From CBDCRK01 sp965220955 (GTDB taxonomy: Bacteria > Desulfobacterota > Binatia > Bin18 > CBDCRK01), in the NCBI GenBank assembly GCA_965220955.1, contig CBDCRK010000007.1, forward strand, positions 1 to 49,551: a stretch of 49,551 nt of DNA, written 5' to 3'. This document shows positions 30,956-38,997 of this stretch, one piece after another. Both the position numbers and the translations under genes were made by a program. The notes below the pieces were generated by a model that saw only the letters and a list, made by a program, of their open reading frames with translations, did not search any database and was not told where the DNA came from. Position 1 is the first letter of the stretch, and each line of letters opens with the position of its first letter.

Positions 30956-31759
30956 TTAGGTAGCAAGGCTGGCAATGAACTTTAAAGTTGCCTCAGCGCA
31001 CTCCTCAGGCATAGCTGCTGCAAGATGATAGGCGGAGCTGGGTAGGACAAGGAGGTGGGAGTTGGGAATTCGCTTCTGCCAGTCTCGCACTATTTCCACT
31101 GGGGCCAGGGCACTGCCGTCGCTAGTGATAATCAAGGTAGGGGTTTTGATCTGGGGAAGCATTGCCGTAATATCCATGGTGCCTACATAGCGAAAGATCC
31201 CTGCCATCACCTGTGAGGAAGCTTTCCCCATCTCTGTTATCCACCATTCCCGCATAGCTGGACTAACATCTCCGAGGCGTCGCCCCATAGTGGTTCTGGC
31301 CCAGCTCTCTACCCCCTCCTGCTGCACCTGATCGAGCCAGGCGTCGGGGTTGAGAGAGCTGTGCGCTAACGTGGCCGGTCCACCAATGACCACAAGACTT
31401 TTGCTAGCGTCAGGATAATCATGAGCAAACTGCATGGCCACACTACCCCCTACCCGTTGCCCAACAATATGCACGGCAGGAATCTGCAGATGATCCAGCA
31501 GGCCCTTTAAATCCTTGGCAAACCCGCCCAAAGACCACTGATAGCCCTGTGGCGGGGGAGGCGATTGGCCAAAACCCCTGAGGTCGGGTCGCAGCACTCG
31601 AAGCTGCCGGGCCAGCTTGGGAACCCAGGCAAACCAGGCTATGCTAGTGTCCGCCACACCATGGATGAGTAAAATAGTCTCCGGTGTTGTCCAGGGATCG
31701 GTATAATCATCCAGTTCATAGTGCATGTCTAACGTTTCGTCGATACGCACCTTTGGCAT
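30956..31759 (-). CDS. Alpha/beta-hydrolase fold protein lacking the nucleophile serine
   Basis: A 267-residue alpha/beta hydrolase with LLIHGVADTSIAWFAWVP (oxyanion loop), LRPDLRGFGQSPPPPQGYQ and a C-terminal His in LPSSAYHLAAAMPEEC. At the nucleophile elbow, where the family has G-x-S-x-G, the sequence is GQRVGGSVAM: Arg102 replaces serine. A serine four residues later (Ser106) is off the elbow position. The acid may be the Asp of TSDGSALAP. Either the enzyme has lost hydrolase activity, or it acts without a covalent step (as hydroxynitrile lyase- or dioxygenase-like members do). GGGGGG precedes the ATG. Its neighbour upstream is the amidohydrolase on the same strand. Confidence 0.82.
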   Translation of the reverse strand: MPKVRIDETLDMHYELDDYTDPWTTPETILLIHGVADTSIAWFAWVPKLARQLRVLRPDLRGFGQSPPPPQGYQWSLGGFAKDLKGLLDHLQIPAVHIVGQRVGGSVAMQFAHDYPDASKSLVVIGGPATLAHSSLNPDAWLDQVQQEGVESWARTTMGRRLGDVSPAMREWWITEMGKASSQVMAGIFRYVGTMDITAMLPQIKTPTLIITSDGSALAPVEIVRDWQKRIPNSHLLVLPSSAYHLAAAMPEECAEATLKFIASLAT

Positions 31760-31844
31760 ATTTGTCCCCCCCTTTTTATCTTGGAGTGTTGGCGGAGCCG
31801 GTGAGACTAGATCCGCGGCGGAAATCCTTCGCTGGTTTTCCCCT

Positions 31845-31903
31845 GTAGGGGCAATCCCTGTGGTCGCCTTGGGGGGTGGGCAGGCACGGAAGCCTGCCCC
31901 TAC
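31845..31903. repeat. Palindromic intergenic repeat with nested hairpin
   Basis: Outer arms GTAGGGGCA (31845-31853) and TGCCCCTAC (31895-31903) enclose a second hairpin GGGCAGGC-ACGGAA-GCCTGCCC. The GTAGGGGC end is shared with the 16531 element. It lies between two minus-strand genes and is a dispersed REP-like unit. Confidence 0.7.
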
Positions 31904-31949
31904 GCAACATTACGAAACCAGCGGATCACTTACACCGCTCTGTACCAGG

Positions 31950-33083
31950 TTATTCCATACGGTAGAGGCGGATGGCGTTGTCGGCTATGATTTTTTTGGC
32001 TACCTCCGGTGGGACTTTAGCAAAGTCTTTCTCAATGACCTCCCGGGAATGAGGCCAGGTAGAGTCGGTATGCGGAAAGTCTGAGGCCCACATGTAATTG
32101 TCAGCGCCGAAGAATTCATAGGTTGAAGGACCAATAGGGTCATCCTGAAAAGTTGCGTAAAGCTGCTGCCGGATATATTCGCTAGGAGGCTTAGGCAGGG
32201 GGTCTTTCTCGAAGAAACGGAATTTCTCCCACGCATGGTCGGCGCGATACATGTAATGGGCAATCCAGCCGGTATCATTTTCGGCCGAGACAATGAGAAG
32301 TTTGGGAAAACGCTCGAGCACACCGCTGAAGATGATATCGGTAATCGACTGCTGTACCTCATGAATCAAGCGCATATATCTGGATTGGGTACCACCACGC
32401 CGCTCAGGGCGTGGTTTAACCTCGCCTGAGTCGGGTTTCTTATCCTGGTTTCCCTTTTTGCTGGTCACCACATGGAGACTAATCGGCATCTGAAGATCCT
32501 GCGCCGCCGCCCAGAAGGGGTCATACTCTGGGCTGCTATACGGACGCTCGCGCGGGGGAGAACCCCAAATCATGGCCCCACGCATCCCTTGTTTGGCGCA
32601 GCGCTCCAGTTCCTTAGCCCCTGCCTCCACATCCTCTAAGGAGATCAGAGCAATGCCGAAAAGGCGTTTGGGGTCGTAGCTGCAGAACTCACTGAGCCAG
32701 TTGTTGTAAGTCCTGAAACAGGCCTGCTGGAATCCGGCATCATCCAGACCATACAAAGACATACCCAGGGTGGTATAGAGAATCTCGGCCTCCACCCCGT
32801 CAATATCCTGATCCTTAAGCCGTTCTGCTGGGTCCCAGCCGCTTGGTCGGCATCCCTCGTAGCCTTTCTCCCAGGCCTTAGGCAGATCCTCCGGTTTGTT
32901 ACCTGCGGCAAAGCCACCGGCAACGGGAAAGGGGCGGATCCCTTCAACCTTAAAGAAGTAACCCTTTTTCCCCTCATACCCCTCAATGACCCGCGGGGCA
33001 CGATCCTTGTATTTGTTGTCCAGCCGCTCCTGCCACAGGTCGGCTGGCTCCATCATATGAGAGTCTGCGGAAACAATGCGCAT
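31950..33083 (-). CDS. Amidohydrolase-2 family metal-dependent hydrolase/decarboxylase
   Basis: A 377-residue TIM-barrel protein of the ACMSD/amidohydrolase-2 group. It begins RIVSADSHMMEPADLWQERL (D-x-H type first ligand motif), has PISLHVVTSKKG for the strand-5 His and ends with NYMWASDFPHTDSTWPHSRE, where the WxSDFPHxD motif provides the catalytic Asp. Members decarboxylate or hydrolyse aromatic or carbonyl acids using one zinc ion. The substrate here is unknown. A GGGGG-rich site precedes the ATG at 33083. It lies upstream of the alpha/beta hydrolase on the same strand, with a palindromic repeat between them. Confidence 0.87.
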   Translation of the reverse strand: MRIVSADSHMMEPADLWQERLDNKYKDRAPRVIEGYEGKKGYFFKVEGIRPFPVAGGFAAGNKPEDLPKAWEKGYEGCRPSGWDPAERLKDQDIDGVEAEILYTTLGMSLYGLDDAGFQQACFRTYNNWLSEFCSYDPKRLFGIALISLEDVEAGAKELERCAKQGMRGAMIWGSPPRERPYSSPEYDPFWAAAQDLQMPISLHVVTSKKGNQDKKPDSGEVKPRPERRGGTQSRYMRLIHEVQQSITDIIFSGVLERFPKLLIVSAENDTGWIAHYMYRADHAWEKFRFFEKDPLPKPPSEYIRQQLYATFQDDPIGPSTYEFFGADNYMWASDFPHTDSTWPHSREVIEKDFAKVPPEVAKKIIADNAIRLYRME

Positions 33084-33292
33084 TACTTTTCCCCCTTTCG
33101 GATGTTATTCGTAAAATAGTACTTGTTTATCTTTGCGCAGCTAGCCCATGTTATTCACCGGCCCTCCGGTTTGTCAAGCAGTGAGGATTGTCACCATTCA
33201 CAATCGCCTTTTTGCTTTTCCCTAAGAAAAGAGGTACAAGGCACAACTGACTGACCCATAACCCACAGTTTCTGCGCAAGGAAGGAGAGGGT

Positions 33293-34189
33293 ATGACACA
33301 AACAGCTGGCTTTATTGGCCTTGGCAACATGGGTTTGCCCATGGCGCAGAACCTACTTAAAGCAGGCCATGCTCTTTGGGTTTTTAATCGTACCCCGGGG
33401 CGGGCCAAAAGTCTGCTTGAGCGAGGTGCCACCTGGGTCCCTTCTCCCCGGACGGTGGCAGAACAGGTCGGGATTGTTATCAGCATGCTGGCCGATGACG
33501 AAGCTCTTAAAGCGGTCTCTCTGGGAGAACAAGGAATTTTAGAGGGGCTGGCCAAAGGTGGAGTCCATATTGATATGAGCACTATTGCCCCGGACACCAC
33601 CAAAGAGCTGAACCAGCTGTATCGTGAGCGTGGCGCTCATTTTCTAGCTGCGCCGGTTTTTGGCCGGCCTGAGGCTGCAGCTGCGGCCAAGCTCTGGATC
33701 TGCCCGGCTGGCCCGGCCGAAGTCATTGAGCGATGCCGGCCTCTTTTTGACGCCATGGGGCAAGGGGTCATTGTAGTCGGTGCCGAACCCCACCTGGCAA
33801 ATGTACTTAAGCTTGTAGGCAACTTTTTTGTTGTGTCTGCAATTGAAACCCTCAGTGAAGCCTTTACTTTAGCCGAGAAGGCTGGCCTTGAGGTCGAGAA
33901 GGTCCTTGAAATAGTAAAGGCGCTTTTGCCCGTGCCGCTTTTCCAAGGGTATGGTGCCCGGATAGCCCGAAATGAGTTTTCACCGCCGGGTTTTAGCCTG
34001 CGACTGGGGCTCAAAGACGTTGGCCTCATGCGTAAGCTAGCCGACCAGGCAGCTGCCCCTTTGCCTCTGGCAGACCTGGCCTATGGGCATTTGCTTGCAG
34101 CTCTGGCACGGGGCCGTGGAGAGCTAGACTGGGGAGCTCTGGTCACGGTGACGCGCGAGCTTGCCGGCCTGGAGTCGGGGTCGGCTTAG
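33293..34189 (+). CDS. NAD(P)-dependent beta-hydroxyacid dehydrogenase, second paralogue
   Basis: A 298-residue protein with Rossmann motif GFIGLGNMGLPMAQNLLKAG, phosphate-binding Arg in WVFNRTPGRAKSL (which favours NADP), DAPVSGG-like motif changed to LAAPVFGRPEAAA, and catalytic Lys in ANVLKLVGNFFV. The altered substrate motif suggests a different substrate from the paralogue at 10041, more like tartronate-semialdehyde or imine reductase-related members. AAGGAGAGG precedes the ATG. The gene is followed by a repeat-rich region and the DapA-like gene on the same strand, 533 bases away. Confidence 0.88.
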   Translation: MTQTAGFIGLGNMGLPMAQNLLKAGHALWVFNRTPGRAKSLLERGATWVPSPRTVAEQVGIVISMLADDEALKAVSLGEQGILEGLAKGGVHIDMSTIAPDTTKELNQLYRERGAHFLAAPVFGRPEAAAAAKLWICPAGPAEVIERCRPLFDAMGQGVIVVGAEPHLANVLKLVGNFFVVSAIETLSEAFTLAEKAGLEVEKVLEIVKALLPVPLFQGYGARIARNEFSPPGFSLRLGLKDVGLMRKLADQAAAPLPLADLAYGHLLAALARGRGELDWGALVTVTRELAGLESGSA

Positions 34190-34402
34190 TAAAGTCCCTT
34201 AAAGGGAACCCCCTTCAAGGTGGCCTTTGAGGTATGAGCAGGTTGTTTTGGCGCTCGACGACCCAATGATGTTACTTATATCGACCCTCAACTCCGGCAG
34301 AAGTCCTTCGATGGGTGCGGATGGACCTCCGTGACTGGCCTAACCCGGCGCCTGTTGTTTAGAGCAATTTGCAGTTGTATGTGTTCATAGTGTGGGGCAG
34401 GT

Positions 34403-34490
34403 GCCCCCTCACCCGCCTGCCCTGCGGGCAGGCACCCTCTCCCCCAGCGGGGGAGAGGGAAACAGGAGCGGAGCGACTGTGGGTGAGGGG
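34403..34490. repeat. Large composite palindromic repeat (copy 3)
   Basis: Outer arms CCCCCTCACCC (34403-34413) and GGGTGAGGGGG (34480-34490) enclose two hairpins: GCCTGCCC-TGC-GGGCAGGC and CCCTCTCCCCC-AGC-GGGGGAGAGGG. This is the fullest copy of the family also seen at 7285, 9983 and 38866. It lies immediately next to a Y1 transposase remnant, the arrangement of REP/BIME elements and their REP-associated transposases. Confidence 0.8.
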
Positions 34491-34509
34491 GGATATGTGG
34501 CCCAACTAA

Positions 34510-34662
34510 ATGAAAAGCGCTCTAGGATGGTCTCTTTGGAGAGAACGGGGCTATGTGGAGCGTCCCGAATATTGGCTCTATTCATCCGCTCGGAATTTTA
34601 TCCTGGAGGACCATTCGCTCATAGAGCTTGAGGCATTGCCGGTACAGAAACATTCGAAGCAC
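34510..34662 (+). pseudogene. C-terminal remnant of a Y1 (REP-associated, IS200-like) transposase
   Basis: The frame encodes RERGYVERPEYWLYSSARNF followed by ILEDHSLIELE, the well-known tail of RAYT/Y1-transposase proteins (in intact ones, NPV-x-GLVERPEDW-x-YSSA-x-NY). The catalytic HUH and tyrosine parts are absent. It is in frame with the DapA-like gene downstream, which would give an artificial 364-residue fusion; the ribosome site before 34723 argues against that. Its position right beside the composite palindrome supports a common origin. Confidence 0.65.
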
Positions 34663-34722
34663 AACTTCTTACACAGGGACGTTCCCCAATCCAATTTGGG
34701 AACGAGATTGGAGGAGGCAATT

Positions 34723-35604
34723 ATGCTGTGCGGCGTGTTTTCAGCAATGATCACTCCGTTTGATCAGAACGAGAACGTGGACGAGAGGGGTTTGGAGACC
34801 TTGATAAACTGGACGATCGACAAGGGCATTAATGGCGTCTTTATTGTCAGTAGCACTGGTGAGTCCTGGGCATTGAGCTTTGAGGAAAAAGTAAGGCTAT
34901 TTCAGCTTGCGGTGGAAATAGTCCAAAAAAGAGTGTCGATTATTGGCGGAATTGGTGTACCTTCAACACGTGAAGCCATCCGCCTAGCTGAGGCAGCCGA
35001 GGCAGCCGGGGTCGATTATGTGTGTGCAGTTCCACCGAGCTTTGTAAAGCCAACCCAGGATGAACTCATTGTTCATTACAGCGCTCTGGCCGAGGCTACA
35101 AACCTCCCGCTGCTTCTCTACAATATTCCTATGCTTGCGGGCAATGTCTTGGGCTCTCCTGCAGTGACAACACTGACTGAACGCTTTCCCCATATTACTG
35201 GTATCAAGGACAGTGGTGGCGACCTGACTCTGCTCAACGACCTGATTTTTCGTCGCCGGCCGGATTTCAGTGTGTTTACCGGCATAGACACCCTGGTCTT
35301 GCCTGGCTTGCAGGCTGGCAGTCAGGGCGCAATCCTAGGCAGCGCTAATGTATGCCCGGAGCTAGCGTTGGAAATTGTCCGCTTGTTTGATGCGGGTCAG
35401 TGGGAAAAAGCCCAGGAAGTCCAAAATCGTCTCACCCGCTTCTGGCTGGGCATAGGCTTGGGTTCGTTTCCAGCGCCGGTGAAGGCAGCTATGGAGCTTC
35501 TGGGCCTGCCCGCTGGCGCACCTCGACGGCCCATTGTTCCCCTCGATAAAGAGCGCCGCGAGGTCTTACGCCGGGAACTGCGGGTCATGGGGGTATTAGA
35601 CTAA
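34723..35604 (+). CDS. DapA-family aldolase/synthase (dihydrodipicolinate synthase-like)
   Basis: A 293-residue class I aldolase TIM barrel of the DHDPS/NAL family. The Schiff-base lysine is Lys162 in HITGIKDSGGDL, the catalytic tyrosine Tyr133 in LLYNIPMLAG, and the substrate loop VSSTGESWALS replaces the usual GTTGE (Ser44 for the first Thr). It should condense or cleave a 2-oxoacid such as pyruvate with an aldehyde. The loss of one DapA threonine and isolation from lysine genes favour a catabolic aldolase over lysine synthesis. ATG 34723 has GGAGGAGG upstream; the longer frame that begins at 34510 fuses unrelated transposase remnants and is rejected. Confidence 0.87.
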   Translation: MLCGVFSAMITPFDQNENVDERGLETLINWTIDKGINGVFIVSSTGESWALSFEEKVRLFQLAVEIVQKRVSIIGGIGVPSTREAIRLAEAAEAAGVDYVCAVPPSFVKPTQDELIVHYSALAEATNLPLLLYNIPMLAGNVLGSPAVTTLTERFPHITGIKDSGGDLTLLNDLIFRRRPDFSVFTGIDTLVLPGLQAGSQGAILGSANVCPELALEIVRLFDAGQWEKAQEVQNRLTRFWLGIGLGSFPAPVKAAMELLGLPAGAPRRPIVPLDKERREVLRRELRVMGVLD

Positions 35605-35695
35605 ACGGAAGCGTTCAGCTGTCAGCAAAAACGGTAGAGGCTCTTCCCCCCTTCTTAGCCCTCCCCCACAAGCAAATAAGTCCCTTCCCCCTTGA

Positions 35696-35734
35696 GAGAG
35701 TGCTTAAAAAATAATGCGAGGGATAAGCACTCTC
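35696..35734. terminator. Hairpin between convergent genes (bidirectional terminator or repeat)
   Basis: Perfect 11-base arms GAGAGTGCTTA (35696-35706) and TAAGCACTCTC (35724-35734), extended imperfectly outward by TTCCCCC and GGGGGGGAA. It lies between the stops of the DapA-like gene and the convergent monooxygenase gene, so it could end transcription from both sides. The C/G-rich flanks resemble the other palindromic repeats. Confidence 0.55.
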
Positions 35735-35815
35735 CTTGATGGGGGGGGAAAGTTAGGATGGGGGTGAAAAGCCGTTTACCCTTGATACCTGAAGGATACC
35801 TAAAGCCTACCCAGA

Positions 35816-36697
35816 CTATACCTTCCGTGCCCGTTCGACTACAGGCGCTACCTGCTTCACCCACTCCAAGGCCTTGCCGTCAGACATCTCCGTGCCCATC
35901 TCTTGAGAGAAGATCACAATGCGGCTGGCGCCTGCCTCCCGGTAACGCTTCATCAAGTCTTCCGATGGCCCGCCATCTCTTGGCTCTACAATCACCGTCA
36001 CCTGAATTGCGTCAGGGTCCCGCCCGGCCTCCTGGGCCAGCTTCCTAATCGTATCCACGTCTTGCTTCAACGCCTCGGGCTTTGGCGCTAAGGGAAACCA
36101 GCCGTCACAGTAACGGGCTACACGCTGCAGGGCCTTGGGGCCATGGGCACCAAGCAGCACCGGTGGATAAGGCTTTTGTACCGGTTTGGGCTCACATCGG
36201 ACAGCTGGAAATTGCACCAGGTCTCCCTCATAACTTGCCTCAGTCTGCGTCCATAGCACCCGCATGGCCTCCACGGTCTCGCGTAGCCGCTTCCAACGCC
36301 AGCCAAACTGGGTTCCCATGACCTCGGTTTCTTCTCTCAGCCAGCCCGCGCCGACCCCCAAGATCACCCTTCCCCCGGAGTATAGGTCTAAGCTGGCAAC
36401 TACTTTAGCGGTCATAAGAGGGTCACGCTCCGGAAGCAGACAGATACCGGTACCCAGCTTGATTGTCTTGGTCACTGTGGCAGCCACAGTGAGGGCAATA
36501 AATGGGTCGGACCAGCGGTTGTAATGCTCTGGCAGCTGTCCGTCCCTAGCCCCTGGAAATGGTGTTTTCATATCTACTGGGATCACCGGGTGTTCAGGAA
36601 TCCACAGTGAATCAAACCCCAACGCTTCGGCCTGTCGAGCCACCTCGGCCAGATCTCCGCTTTGGGCCGTGGCCGTTGTCAATACACCAATGTCCAT
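35816..36697 (-). CDS. LLM-class F420-dependent oxidoreductase
   Basis: A 293-residue enzyme of the TIGR03619-like group: DIGVLTTATAQSGDLAEVAR, LGFDSLWIPEHPVIPVDMKT, KLGTGICLLPERDPLMTAKV and RVILGVGAGWLREETEVMG. The PxRDPL and GAGW motifs are those of F420-dependent members, although FMN cannot be ruled out. Substrate unknown. ATG 36697 follows AAAGGAGGGG; an in-frame ATG 21 codons earlier is rejected. It is a close relative of the enzyme at 37998, encoded on the other strand beyond an EamA transporter gene; all three may serve the same compound. Confidence 0.88.
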   Translation of the reverse strand: MDIGVLTTATAQSGDLAEVARQAEALGFDSLWIPEHPVIPVDMKTPFPGARDGQLPEHYNRWSDPFIALTVAATVTKTIKLGTGICLLPERDPLMTAKVVASLDLYSGGRVILGVGAGWLREETEVMGTQFGWRWKRLRETVEAMRVLWTQTEASYEGDLVQFPAVRCEPKPVQKPYPPVLLGAHGPKALQRVARYCDGWFPLAPKPEALKQDVDTIRKLAQEAGRDPDAIQVTVIVEPRDGGPSEDLMKRYREAGASRIVIFSQEMGTEMSDGKALEWVKQVAPVVERARKV

Positions 36698-36805
36698 GCA
36701 TTCCCCTCCTTTTGTATGATGTTTTATTGGTGTTTTATCGTAAAATGTTTTTGCTGGCAAACAAAAGGCAAGCCGGAGTAAGCTGTCTCGACAGGGCTAC
36801 GTAAC

Positions 36806-37768
36806 TCACCTTTGATAAGTATCGGCTACAAGAGTTTCCTTGCTAGTAAGGACCTCAGGACGAGGTGCGCCACTACTGCTGACAATATATACTCCCAAAC
36901 ACACCCCAACTACGCCCAGGATATGGGTGATGTCGAGGGTTTCGTTCAACAGAAGCCAGCTATAACCCACACCGAATACCGGTGTAAGAAAGGTAAGGGC
37001 AGTTACGCGTGTGGCTGCATTGCGTTGGATAAGCCAGGCAAAAGCAACAAAGCCAAAGGCAGCAGAGATTACCCCTAGATAGAGGATCGACGTAATAGCC
37101 CGGCCAGACAAAACAAATTCCTGGCCTGACTCAAAGACCCAGGAAAACAGGGCCATAAGTGGCCACGAGGTCAAGGATTGCCAAAAGATCAAAGATACCG
37201 GGTGAATTCTGCCAGAAGTACGTTTGACCACAATGCTGGAAGCGGCAGTAACCAAAGCGCCACTCATTACCAGGACATCCCCAATTAAGGTAGAAGTGAT
37301 TCCTCCACCCAGCTGAGTAAAAAACAGCGCAATCAGACCACAGAGCGAGAGCCCCAGACCGTATCCCTTGCGCATAGTCAGCCGGTCGCCGGGAAGAAAA
37401 GAGGGTGCAAGTAGCGCTAGGAAAATTGGCTGGGTGAAGAAGAACACTGTGGCCCGGCCTGAGGTTGTTAGAGAAGTACCCACATAAGCAACAATGTTGG
37501 TGTATAAGAACATAACCGCGAGCACGGTCAGGGCTTTGATCTCAGTCTTGCCATGCCGCAGGGGCACCCGGTGATAGTATGCCCAGGCTAGGAGTACCAG
37601 GCTGGTGAGGCAGAATCGCAGTGCCCCCGAGCCCAGAGGTGGCATATCAAAGAGGCCAATCTTGATGGCTACAAATGCGCCGCCCCAAATGGCGCAAAGC
37701 AGCACTGCCAGAGAAGTGGCAAAAAGGTCGAGGGGCTGGTCCTGGGTATGGTAGGTTTCTCTTTCCAT
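36806..37768 (-). CDS. EamA-family (DMT) transporter
   Basis: A 320-residue drug/metabolite transporter with ten predicted membrane helices as two EamA repeats. Helix 1 is LFATSLAVLLCAIWGGAFVA and the second repeat begins near SGALVTAASSIVVKRTSG; the characteristic P-x-F-x-x-L (FFFTQPIFLALLAPSF) and the end LNETLDITHILGVVGVCLGV are visible. It probably exports a metabolite or amino acid. It lies between two related LLM oxidoreductase genes. No clear ribosome site precedes the ATG. Confidence 0.88.
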   Translation of the reverse strand: MERETYHTQDQPLDLFATSLAVLLCAIWGGAFVAIKIGLFDMPPLGSGALRFCLTSLVLLAWAYYHRVPLRHGKTEIKALTVLAVMFLYTNIVAYVGTSLTTSGRATVFFFTQPIFLALLAPSFLPGDRLTMRKGYGLGLSLCGLIALFFTQLGGGITSTLIGDVLVMSGALVTAASSIVVKRTSGRIHPVSLIFWQSLTSWPLMALFSWVFESGQEFVLSGRAITSILYLGVISAAFGFVAFAWLIQRNAATRVTALTFLTPVFGVGYSWLLLNETLDITHILGVVGVCLGVYIVSSSGAPRPEVLTSKETLVADTYQR

Positions 37769-37948
37769 GTCAGGGATTGTGGAATTGGTTTCTTAGTTCC
37801 AATGGAGTGGCTAGGGGTCGATCCTCCATAGCAGTCTAAGAAGCCCATAGCAATCTACCTGTGGTGAGCGGCTGGATTTAAGGCCTGCTGCCGGTCGGTG
37901 AATCAAGGCTATCAAGGCCGAGTAAAGATTCTCTAGCCTGGGTTCGGG

Positions 37949-37967
37949 GGTTATGCTAGGATTCCTG
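37949..37967 (+). promoter_or_regulatory. Promoter-like motif GGTTATG-TAG-ATTCCTG (copy A)
   Basis: GGTTATGCTAGGATTCCTG lies 31-49 bases before the LLM start at 37998. A 17/19 identical sequence stands 32-50 bases before the CoA-transferase start at 40375. TATGCT would serve as the -10 box. Matching sequence and distance suggest a shared promoter; no -35 box was firmly placed. Confidence 0.4.
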
Positions 37968-37997
37968 TTCTTATCTGAAAAGGAAAAGGAGGTAGCT

Positions 37998-38852
37998 ATG
38001 AAGGTCGGAGTTTTTGAGTTCGCTATAGAATATTCGGCTGATCCAGCAGCCTTAGCCAAAAGGGCTGAGGAATTAGGGTTTGCTTCTTTCTGGGTACCCG
38101 AGCATCCTATTATTCCAATTAAAACCACCACTCCCTTCCCAGGCTCTGAGGATGGTGCCATTCCTGACTCCTATGGCCGTATTGTTGATCCTTTTGTGGC
38201 CCTGGGACGGGCCTCAGCAGTGACCAAAACCATAGAACTGGGGACCGGCATTTGCCTGATTCCTGAGCGCAACCCTCTGCTTTTAGCAAAAGAAATTGCT
38301 ACCCTTGACCATTACTCTGGGGGTCGGTTCATCTTTGGCATAGGGGCTGGCTGGCTAAAGGAAGAAACCGAGATTATGGGAGGGAACTTTTCCCATCGCT
38401 GGACTCAGACCCGTGACGGGGTTCTGGCCATGAAAGAGCTATGGACTAAGGAAGAAGCAGAGTATCATGGGCAGTACTATGACTTCCCAGCAGTGAAGTC
38501 CTTTCCTAAGCCCGCTCGGAAGCCTCACCCCCCGGTTTTTCTCGGAGGCTCTGCCAAAAATGTATTCAAACGGGTAGTTGAATGGGGTGACGGTTGGATG
38601 CCTGTACTTTCACCTGTGGAAGACATCAAGCGCGGTCGGGCTACCTTAAACGAGTTGGCGCAGCAGGCGGGTCGAGATCCTAAGTCTATAGAGGTTTTAG
38701 CCTTTGGCTTTCCCGGAAAGTATAGAACCCGTGAAGAGATCAAGGATCTGGAAGAGGCCGGTGTTGACCATATTACTGTCTGGCTTACTCAGAGTGAGGG
38801 AAGTGGAGCTATGGCTGAGCTAGAGGAGTTGGCCAAGCAGGTTCTTGCCTAA
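37998..38852 (+). CDS. LLM-class F420-dependent oxidoreductase
   Basis: A 284-residue member of the same group as the one at 35816: KVGVFEFAIEYSADPAALAK, LGFASFWVPEHPIIPIKTTT, ELGTGICLIPERNPLLLAKE, RFIFGIGAGWLKEETEIMGG. The PEHPIIP and GAGW motifs are shared with its paralogue almost residue for residue, so one arose from the other. The start ATG 37998 follows AAAAGGAGG; the earlier in-frame ATG at 37953 would cover the promoter-like motif at 37949-37967. Substrate unknown. Confidence 0.88.
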   Translation: MKVGVFEFAIEYSADPAALAKRAEELGFASFWVPEHPIIPIKTTTPFPGSEDGAIPDSYGRIVDPFVALGRASAVTKTIELGTGICLIPERNPLLLAKEIATLDHYSGGRFIFGIGAGWLKEETEIMGGNFSHRWTQTRDGVLAMKELWTKEEAEYHGQYYDFPAVKSFPKPARKPHPPVFLGGSAKNVFKRVVEWGDGWMPVLSPVEDIKRGRATLNELAQQAGRDPKSIEVLAFGFPGKYRTREEIKDLEEAGVDHITVWLTQSEGSGAMAELEELAKQVLA

Positions 38853-38865
38853 ATGAAGATCCCTT

Positions 38866-38922
38866 CCCCTTGGCCTTTCTCTTTTCCCTCTCCCTAGCAG
38901 GGAGACGGTCAGGGTGAGGGTC
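38866..38922. repeat. Degenerate member of the palindromic repeat family (copy 4)
   Basis: CCCTTCCCCTT, then CCCTCTCCCTAGCAGGGAGA and GTCAGGGTGAGGGT follow the order of the copies at 7285 and 34403 but the stem is short (TCCCT-AGC-AGGGA). A worn copy of the same element. Confidence 0.5.
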
Positions 38923-38997
38923 TGATGAGATCTGATTTAGTATAGCAGTGCTGGACCTAAAAGATGAAGAGGAAAATGTTCCTAGAAGGAGGCTATT

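Noticed and set aside
34510..35604. A single 364-residue protein including the DapA-like domain
   Set aside because: The first 71 residues are a Y1-transposase tail and spacer in the same frame by chance; GGAGGAGG before ATG 34723 and normal DapA length support the short form.
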